Below, one piece after another: positions 51,401-61,800 of a stretch of DNA of 64,000 bases (positions within the stretch are counted from its first letter, which is position 1; each line of letters begins with the position of its first letter). A program made the position numbers and the translations under genes. The notes under the pieces are model-generated. The model made no database searches. It saw nothing but the letters and a program-made list of their open reading frames with translations, and was not told the origin of the DNA. The DNA comes from Polydactylus sextarius (lineage: Eukaryota; Chordata; Actinopteri; Polynemidae), in the NCBI GenBank assembly GCA_016801845.1, contig CM028911.1, forward strand, positions 3,394,885 to 3,458,884. Reading direction: 5' to 3'.

Positions 51401-54400
51401 GACAATGCCACTTTGTCGTTGTCATGTGGACAGTGCAAAACGATGACGTCGCCACCCCGTCATCATCACGTGACCAGAAGAACAATAAAGAAGTTGGTGT
51501 GGCATATGTATGACATTGTTTTCAGAGTTCCGTTGCCATCTGGACGCCACTATTTATTCATCTGAGATGTGTGGATATAACTTTTTCGACCCGCTAAAAA
51601 GAGAAAACCACGAGTGTTCCTGTGTCTTATAATTAAAACAAGCACGTTTTCTGTTCTCTTCTTTTTTTTTTTTCCATTCTATTTTTCAGTTCCTAGTTGC
51701 CATTTTAATTTTCTACCTTTTCATTAACTCATCATGGTTTGAAGGATTAGCATGGAACTCAATTAACAGATTCCTGCAAATGGAAACGTGGTTGCATGGT
51801 GGAATACACCAGGTAAATGCACAATGGGAAAAGGAACTAACTCTCACTTCTGCTTCTTTTTCCCTCTTTTTGTTCTCAGGTTGTTAGAGAGCTCATTGCT
51901 CAACGCAGAAATGAAGGAAGGAGAGATTCTGCCTCCAACTATTCAGAGGCTGATGAAAGGATACAACAAGTACCTCAGGCCTTTCTTTGACAGTAAGGAA
52001 ACTGCAGACACATGCAGCCATGGAAATGTCAGAACACTCAAGGGAAATGTATATACGACAGAGGGGGAGTTCATATTGCAATTTTGTGCTTGCGTGTCGC
52101 TTCTCACTAATAAAAAACTGACATACATACATTTGAATTTACTGCATATGTACATAAAATATGAGGTGAATCTATCTGTGAAATTGGTTTACTCATCATT
52201 ACTTTGTTTGTATTGAAATTGTAACATGGAAATATGTGCAGAAAAAAAACATCAACACCAATGTTAGTGCAGTAGTATATGTGGACACTTTACTTAAATT
52301 TCAATATTGATATCTGTTATTGATATTATAACCAGATCATGATATATATCAATATAAATGAAAAGTAAACCTTAATTCCATTATAATACATTCAAAAATA
52401 GTTTTTATTAAATATTATTAATAGTTTAATAAAGAGCAGAGCTGATAATACTTGTGGGTATTTTCACAAAACAAATCCAGAGCAATTACTCAGGAACTGG
52501 ACTGGAATCAGATAGAATGTGTCAGCTTAGCAGAATGACTGGAAGGAAAATGAAGACCATTATCTTATTGTAACATGAAAACTGGAAGCAAATAAAATCT
52601 GATAGCCTAGCTTAGAGCAAACACTGTCATTAGACTAAACCTGCTGGTTCACTGTAAGAGACTGAAAGCTAAAAGGAAACTATTGGCCTAGCTTAGCACA
52701 CAAACTGGCTGTTTAACAATGTACAGTTTGTCAGTCATGCAGAGTTCTGAAAACTTACTGCAGGCAGTGGATTTCATTTGTACTTTGTTTCTCCACTGAA
52801 ATGTGATTTACATCAAGTCTGTGTTACAGTTAGTTAAATTTTGTATCATGTTCTAAAGGAAAGCTACCCATAATCCCCAGCAGTAAAGGCGTGAGAGTGT
52901 GAACAGGAATTAGACTTAGGCTCTATCCCATTGGACAGGAAGAACTGCGTCTCTCATAAGATCCTGGCATGAGGTCTAGGCTTAAAAACACAAGTCAAGG
53001 CTTTGCAAAGAATGTAATAGCAAAAGGTCTGGTACACAGGAGATCAATCATCAGAGGTAACCAGGTGACTACTTTACATGCCATAAACAAGACAAGTCTT
53101 TGTAACAATGTTATGTCATTCCCTGTAAATCCCTATTGTTCCAGACTCCATGAATCTGTCACAATGTGATTATGGTTTGATTATTTGCTGTTTGATCTGT
53201 AGTAATGCTGTAGACTCCATCAAGGCAAAACCTAGCTTAGCTCTATTCATCCCAGCAATATCCATTTACTAACCCTAAAGGTTGGTTGGTTCTAGGAGGA
53301 TTTTGAAAGCTTCTATCTAGCTTGCCCCTTCCCTCTCCCCTGCTTCCACTTTTATTGGTATGTGACTGATAGTATTAACTTCATATTTACCATTTGTAAG
53401 TCATACTGTTCATCTAACTTGACCAGAAAGCAGAAATGTTGAACTGTTCTTTTAAAGGGTGAACTTAAGTAGAAGTATCAGACAAATGCTTAAATTGTGG
53501 CTTTTGCTGAAGGTAGCCTGGAAAAAAACAAATAAACAAAAAAAAAGCACATATGCCAAGTATACATAGTATAAAAGCCGATTCATTAAGCTGTTTCACA
53601 GAAATGGAGACTGATGAATAGCTAGAGGAAGAAGGAGAATGCGATGATGAAATATAGGAGCGCAGCAAACGTAGCCCTCTGTGCTGTTGAATCAGGGAGA
53701 AATAATTCCCTCAAGGAGCTTCACACTTGACAGACTGCAGCTGTTGATGTGCCAGCAGTGTGGCGTCTTTAGCATTAAATATGTTATCCCTCAGTAACCT
53801 TTTATTATACAACACTGTGTTTTATTATACAACTCTACTGTATACCTCAAAGCCTTTTCAAAATACTGTAGTCTGTTACATCATACACCTCATGTCTAAT
53901 TTACATAAATGTGGGGGCATCACTCTCTGAAAACGATGAATGACACATTTTTGCGTGTCTGTTTCCAGATGGTCCTGTAACGGTGGGAATGAGCTTAGAT
54001 ATTGCCAGCATTGACACCATCTCAGAGATCAACATGGTAAGACCTATGAACTGAACTATTATCTTACTTTCAGATGTGGCCCAAAAAATGTTCTGCTACT
54101 ATTATTTATTCGCATGCAAAATGATCCAGTTTCAGAGGTGGACTAATCAATTTGGAAGCCACCAAGAAGCATTTAATGTGAAAAGTTGCTGTAAATGTTT
54201 ATCTTGGGGGGAAAAACAGGATTAGAATCACTGATGATAATAAAACACAAACTATTATCTGTATCATAATTATCCTGTACATTTGTTCCCCACTGAAATG
54301 AAACTAGGAAAAAAAATCTTAAAAGTTAGTCAAAGTCATTAAAGTGTTATGTTTAGTTTTGTTGGTTCAGTTAATATGAGCAATTATTATATAACCATGA

Positions 54401-57400
54401 AAATTATCCTTGGCACTAATATAAGAATGACTCTAAACTACTCTGGAAGAATCGTTTTTATTTCACCAACACATGTGAAGGCAGAGGCTTCACCAGGTGA
54501 GTCACAGAATGTGGCAGCACATTTTTAGATACATAACTAAATGCAGTGTCATTGACACTATGGGTTTTATAATAGCATGTAGCTTAGACAGCATCTTCCT
54601 CTCTGACACTGCTGTCAGACCACTGTCCTGTTTGTCGTTAATGTGCACTCCCAGACATTTATAAACAGATTCAGAAATACTTTATTGATTCTATGGGGGA
54701 GTTGGTTAAAGGTTGCTCCAGGTGAGGCTTGAACTCACAACCTCGGCATTGCTCTACAATGTACTGTCATATAAGTACCGTGCGCTAACCGATTGCGCCA
54801 CTGGAGCTCGTTCTTCTCACTCGTGCCATGGTCTTCCTCAGATCCACAACCAGCAACATTATCTGTTTCATGTTGCACTGTAAATAATTGTACTGGCACC
54901 ACGGGACAAAGTTATACACTGCAGTCCTGTACTCAGTTTCATCACCCTTGCTGATATGTGCAACTATGGCAGATTCATCAGAAAACTTCTGAAGGAGGCA
55001 GGACTCTGTGCAGCAGAGGACTACTGTGTAGTAGCTGAAGTCAGTGGTGTAGAGAGTGAAGAGAAAGGGAGACAGGACAGTACACTGTGTAGACCTAGTT
55101 TTGCTGACAACTATGTCTGACACACAGTGTTGCGTGTGCACCTACTGTGGCCTGCCAGGCCGGTAGTTTACTAATTTAGATGCTTCATGACAAACTGGAA
55201 AAAAAATGGAAAATCAACTCAAAGTTGCTAAATGCCATCACAAAAAAGATCCTATTTTAAATTGAAACCTTTAAAACCTCCACCAATGAATAACTAAAAA
55301 GGACTATAGCCATAAAACAACTGTATGAATATTTAATTCATTCCCTTTTGAGGTAGATTTCTACTCAGAGGTTCTCATAATAATATAAGACAACTTTAGT
55401 TTGCACTTAAGGAATTGCACTATTGATATGTTGATTGGCAGCATGATTCACCAGTTAGCTCATATCTTAAACCTGGGCAGAGGGCTGGCAGTCATCAGGG
55501 ACTCCTGGGGTTGATTCCTGTGCTGTCAGATAAAGAAGGTAAATGATTATGTAGCACACATGATGTAACATCAGGTCTTACAGAGTAAACTAGAAGAGAC
55601 TTGCTGACTTGAAGCAATGCTGAGGATTACTATTGCTTCAGGCACAGAAGAGCTCAGGGACCTGACACCATCAATATCCAACAATGCAAAAAAAATAAAA
55701 AAGCACCAAGCTGGCTAATGAAACACAAGTGCCACAGAGAAGCTTGTTTTGCAAAAACCTCACTCACTCTGTCAGCATATTATTGACATGCTTGTCAGGG
55801 TCTATTTGCCTCGTTCTGACCGTTGTGCCCCAATGCTGCAGGACTACACCGCCACCATCTTCCTCCGCCAGCGCTGGACAGACGAGCGCTTGGTGTTTGA
55901 AGGCAACAAGAGTCTGAGTCTGGATGGGCGGCTCGTGGAGCTCCTCTGGGTCCCAGACACCTTCATCGTTGACTCCAAGAAGTCCTTCCTCCATGACATC
56001 ACTGTGGAGAACAGGCTGATCCGCATCTTCCCCAACGGGACCGTTCTTTATGCGCTGAGGTGGGATAATGAACAGGATTGTTGGTTTTATTGGTTGTAGT
56101 GTTTGTTTGTTTTTTTCTGCTCCAACAGGCAGTGAAAAGTGGGCCAAGAACTGGAGAAGAAATTGGCTGCAGTTGGGAGAAAGTGTGGGTTGAATTTGAG
56201 ATAATGTGATTGCAGAGCAGGGAGTTTTGTCAGTTCTATTACCTAGCAATTGGATTGTATGAGAACAAAAGCAGGTGATCTGTCGATACAAGGAGCTTTG
56301 GTCTGTCAAAGCAGTGCGAGTCATACCCTGTCCACCCCAATTCCTACAGAACTAGATATTGCTCTCTGTGCAAGGACTTAAGATTTGACAAGCTCTTGTC
56401 AAGAGTATGAAACTTGCTTTACTCTGGTGTTTTGATTATGCGTTTTGATTCATTCAGCTCTTTTAAGCCTGTGATGATGGGATTTACACATCCTACTGTT
56501 TTTATACCAAGTGCTTTAACCTCAGCTCATACAGTAGAGGATTATATAAGGGCCGTACATGTGGTGATTTGACTGCAGACAATCGGTAGTTTGCCTCAGT
56601 GGTGCTGAACTTGTTTTCACTTGAACAATGCGGTCTGTTAGCTCTGCCAAGTTGAGTATTTTTGCATTATTATTACACACATTATGCAAAAAGTACTCAA
56701 CAGACTTGTACCAAACTAGAAGGAATAAGGGCCAGAAATTTTTAACATGTTCATCAGTTTCACTATAATTCTAGTTATACAAGGTCTGGTTACACAATGA
56801 AAGAGGAAAAAAGGTCACAAGGGAACAATTCTTAATGTTGTTATGGCAAATTTATAACCATAATAATGGGGGACACGTACGTGGGTGTTATGTTCTAGAA
56901 AATTGGTTTGGGTATTCAGGCTCAGTTCAGTCCAGCTTTACAATAAATCATGTCCCTATATAATAAAATCATCATGACGCTCTGTATGGCTCTCATTCAA
57001 AGAGGAATTGTAATAAATGAACATGTTTGTTTGCTTTTATTTTTAAGTGTTCGACATTGTACATTGAAATTACATTTGTTGATCTATGTTAGTGTAAATA
57101 TGTGTGTGCTCCAGTCTCTAGTCTTCCTTTGCAGACTGCCCTGTTTCTGGGCTTTGCTGTGATGGAGTAAAATAAGAAAGAGGCTTCCCAGTCTGAGAGC
57201 ACAGCTAGTGAGTGTAAAGCGAGCCAAAAAGATATTCAGGAGAGAGACGGCCACCTCTGGGAATTGGGTCTGGATAAAAGGACAGAGTGAAGTGAGAAAT
57301 GTGAGGTGTCGGAGGAAAAGGACAGCTGTGGTGAATGTTTCAGTGTGGTGCCTGGGGGGAATACACAAGAAAGCACTGAGGTGATCGTAGCCAAAGGTTG

Positions 57401-58801
57401 GGTGGTTAAAAGGGGGGATTCAATTAAAATGACTACGGTGCTTTTATGGTTTAGGAGGTGATGTAAAAATATGAAACCACAGATTAAGATTTTGGAAGAC
57501 GGATATCAAGCTGTGTCTATGTGCATGCCTGACTGGTCAGGTGGATTTTCTAAGGGTTGATTTATAGAAATATAAGGAATATTCAGTTCATACATAAAAC
57601 CAGGACATGAAAAGGTTTTGCAATAATGATGATAATAATGATAATGTACGGAGAAAAAAACATAGTAAACATAACCTAAGAGGCAGGACGAACATAACAA
57701 GCTATAGGTATGTATCAACCAAAAACATAATCACTGAACTGACCAGTAAAAAGCCTCCATGTCATGTCTGTATCACATCATGCACACCATCATTAGTTGT
57801 ATCCAACATGTCCATGACTGAATATATTGATGTATGTAGAGTACCTGTTATGATCTATTATGAAATTGACAATATCGTTATATGCAGTTTGACATATTAT
57901 TCATAAAAGAATAAAAATATAGTCATCATAGTCAATCATTTCATTATGTGTGGTTGTCCTAATTGGTATTTGATTGTTTCTGACAATTTCACGTTTAGAA
58001 TTTGTTCAGTTGAAAAAAAAGAAGAATATATAAGTATATGAATCTCTTTTTGCCGATTTAGAAGATTTGTTCTCTCTTAAATGAGCTGAGAACTTATTGG
58101 AGGCTGACACCTTGAACTTCATACTACACAACCTTTTTGCCTGACATTTCATCTTAGTTCTAAAAAAGAGCAAAGTAACATCATTGTTATGGTTTTGATC
58201 TTCAGATCCAAAGACCAAAGTATATTGCGAGAGCCTGCGTCATGACGACAGTGTAAAAGTGAAGCCTTTATTCTCTGTTACAAGTGATGTCTATTTGGCA
58301 TGAAAGGCTCACTTCATGCCTGATTTCATATATGCTGAAAACCAATCCGGCTGATTCCTGAACCTCTTTTCAACCTCTGAGCCTGAAAATAATTCACACA
58401 CTTCTCTTATTGTTTGTTTGAAGGAGTGTCGGGCAACTCATACACTGTCACACACTGTGATAGAATCACAGTGTGCGACTTGCCACCACTGTGATAGAAT
58501 CTGCTGCAAAAATAACATCTTCTGTACAACAACAACAGCACCTCTGCTTTATTTACTTATTTATTTTTTAGGATTACCACCACTGTGGCCTGCAACATGG
58601 ATCTCACCAAGTATCCTATGGACAAGCAGACCTGCACACTACAACTGGAGAGCTGTAAGGACACTTTGTACTAAATACAGAGAATCACAAGTGTGGAGCT
58701 TGAAGCCGTAGCAGAGAGTTGGTGGGTGGGCGTGATTTCAAATGATTCTGATCAAACCAAAGGATCAAACGCATCACTTTCTCTCATCTTCTAAACTGCG
58801 C

Positions 58802-58847
<46 letters not shown>

Positions 58848-61800
58848 CATAAGACTGCAGGCTTATGTCACACAGCAGACAGAAAATCCTGGGGCAGTTC
58901 AGGTTATAATATTATGTCTCCTTTTTGTATATTTGTGACTGATTAGATGACTGATCAGAAACACAAAAATGCAGCTGTGCTGTAAATTATACTATGAAAC
59001 TTGTCAGTAGTTTAAATGAGTACTTCAACAGTTTGGGAAATATGTCGAGATATTTTCTCACCCAACGTTAGATGAGAAGATCCAGACCACTATCTGTTTA
59101 AGGATTTGGCTGGAGGCAGAAGACCATTAGCTTAACAGACCATCCATTTAACTGAGCAAACAGTTTGCATGGCCTGCAAAAACCTATTAATACCTCAAAA
59201 TCTCTTAACACATGTTGTGTGTTTAACACATACAACAAGAACATGTAAAAATGAAAAGGTGGTTTTACAAGGAGGTTTGTGAAACTTTGACATGAATAAT
59301 AAGATTTAACATATAAATCAGCGTAGAGGTGCTACTACATGGACTTTGCTAACAATTTGCTAACAAACAGCAGAGCAAAGGCTGCAATCAAAACATAGAT
59401 ATCAACACTTTAGTTGTCATAAGAAGAAAGTGCACTCAACACAACTTACATCCAGAAAACACCACAAAGCTGACATTGTCCTCTACGCTCATATAAATAT
59501 CTAAAGACCTCAACATTTTCTTCAATGAAGAGAAGCTTTGCCTTGAACGTATTGTCAGTGGTTTGCAGTTCCAGGTTCCAAGCAAACATATTATTCAGAG
59601 AAGACACCCACCACCCCCCACCCCACCCCCGTCTTTGCCAACTTTTCAAGCTTGCTTTGCTCCGTGTTATCAAATGACATCCACCCAGGCTAAATCTGAA
59701 ACCTGCCAGAAGTCCATCAGGACCTCGGTGCCAAATAAAACATTTAACAATCTCTCTTAACAGACAAAAAGACATCAGGAGGTAAAGGGTTAGGTAACTG
59801 AGAGGATGATGGATCCTTTCTCAGCTGCTTGACGCTTCAATAATTCCAGACTAAATATCTGCATGTTCACACTTAGTTACATTCTCTCTCGACCTGTCCT
59901 CCCCATCCTGCTGCTCTATCTCTCCCATTTTCTCTTTCTGTTTCAATCTCCATCTCTCTCTCACCCTGTCTCTTTATGATGATATATATTCAAGGATTTA
60001 TTTCTTTTAATGCTGAGCCAAAAAGTGAATCCTCTGCATAGGAGGAAGGTTCAAAGCGAGTGTCATTGTGGGTGGGTGCAGGGCATTTAGAGTGAGATTG
60101 TGGTAAAATATTTAGCATCTAAGCTTTTTGTGATCTTTGTTTTTATTTATTATAACTTTTTCATAGACGTATTTGAAGTTTTTTTAATTGTGACTGTGGC
60201 CTCTTGTTTTGAAGGGGGTCACAGGGCACTGGCATGGTGAACACACCCCCATGTACCAGTCTTTCCATGCTATTACACTGCATGTCACTACCCATATGCA
60301 CAACAGTGTCAGTGCTTGAGGTCAAGAAAAAAAAATAATGAGCTGTTGCTTGTACTACAGAGCACGAGAATGAAAGAAAACAGTGTATTTAAAGGACCTT
60401 TGATTTAAAGTCACCCTTCATTAGGGGGACTTTGCTCGCAGTATGCCTCACTCTTATCAATTACACATGACTGTATGTGGGTATAAACAGGGGGAATGAT
60501 TGCAAATTAATGAACATCTCATGCACAACCTAATGTAGAGGTGTATTCCAACATCACCCAGCAGCTTTTCTTTGGACTTTCCTTATTCTCTTGCTCCCTC
60601 TGCAGATAAATTAGGAGAATACACCAAAGAGGTTTAACCATGTTAATCACAGCTTTAAATTTTATCATTAAAACGTTGCCTCCTCCTCTTATTATTATTA
60701 TTATTTCTTATTATTATGGTTATATTGTTGTATCCAAAGTACCAGTACAGTTAGCTGCGGTATCTTCAACAATGTTAATTTTACATGCCTTCTCATTTCA
60801 AGTTTTATTTGGGTTATCTCTGCTCTCTAGGGCCCAGTGCAATATGCATGATTAGTCTGTTATGGTATAAGGCAAAGAGTTAAGCTCTTCATCAAAGCGT
60901 GTTTTTTTTTTTTTTGCTTCTACCCATTTGAAGAACTGAATGAACACCACAAATGCATTTCCATTAGGAAATCCTGTTCTGCGTCAAGCTGTGTTAGAGT
61001 AAATGTTCAGGTTCCACTGTGACTGTAACTACATACATGAAACATTAACGTGTTTTAATGTCGGGATGGTGCAATTACAGGCTGCACCAAATTCACCAAA
61101 ACTAGCTTTTCAAAGGTGTTTTCACATTCTCTTTGCTTTTTGCACTCTCTCTTGCGTCTCTTTCGCTTAGAGGGAATTTACCAGCCACCGTGGGCTGTAG
61201 TCTCAACAAGTCAACCACAAGAGGATTTCTGGGTTTCTGTTATTAAACACCAAAGAAGCAATGTTGGGACCAGCTAGGCTTGTTAACAGCAACCCACTAG
61301 AGTTTCCCATTATCATCATGATCTTTAAGTTTTTCTAGGTTAATTTAAGGTTATGTGTTGATATAGCCACCTGCATATATGAGGTTTTTTTACTGCTTGC
61401 TAACTCACATCACTACTCATCCATCAAGTTGCTGTTACACACTACGCTGAACCAGAAATGATTCTGAGGTAAGATATACAGTATAATGGGCTGACTTTTA
61501 TCGGCCGCATAACATTGATGTATTATCACCTTATAAAGTTTCACAGAGAACAGTTGCTTATGTGCACATTAGTATTCATCTGGAGTTGTGTTTGTAGTCA
61601 CCTGAATATAAGCTGTAACCAGTCTGGTCTTACCTTATAGGACACACAGCCAGTCGCTGTCACAAACTGGTACAAACTTACAGTAGGTTAATCGATGAGA
61701 CTGCTGCAAAAGCAATTACTACCTCTACCTGCTCTAACATGGAAATACCAAATCTTTAGCTCACTTACAACATCATAAGATATATTCAGTTTGATATTTC

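Noticed and set aside
51788..52216. 142-codon + strand frame taken as a single gene
   Set aside because: Only 51880-51992 is coding (gabrp exon 2). The rest is intron read-through on both sides of good splice sites.
55764..56324. 186-codon open frame on the minus strand, the longest in the window
   Set aside because: It is the antisense shadow of gabrp exon 4, whose GC-rich codons remove reverse stops. The peptide has no recognisable domain, and the sense strand matches the GABA-A family clearly.
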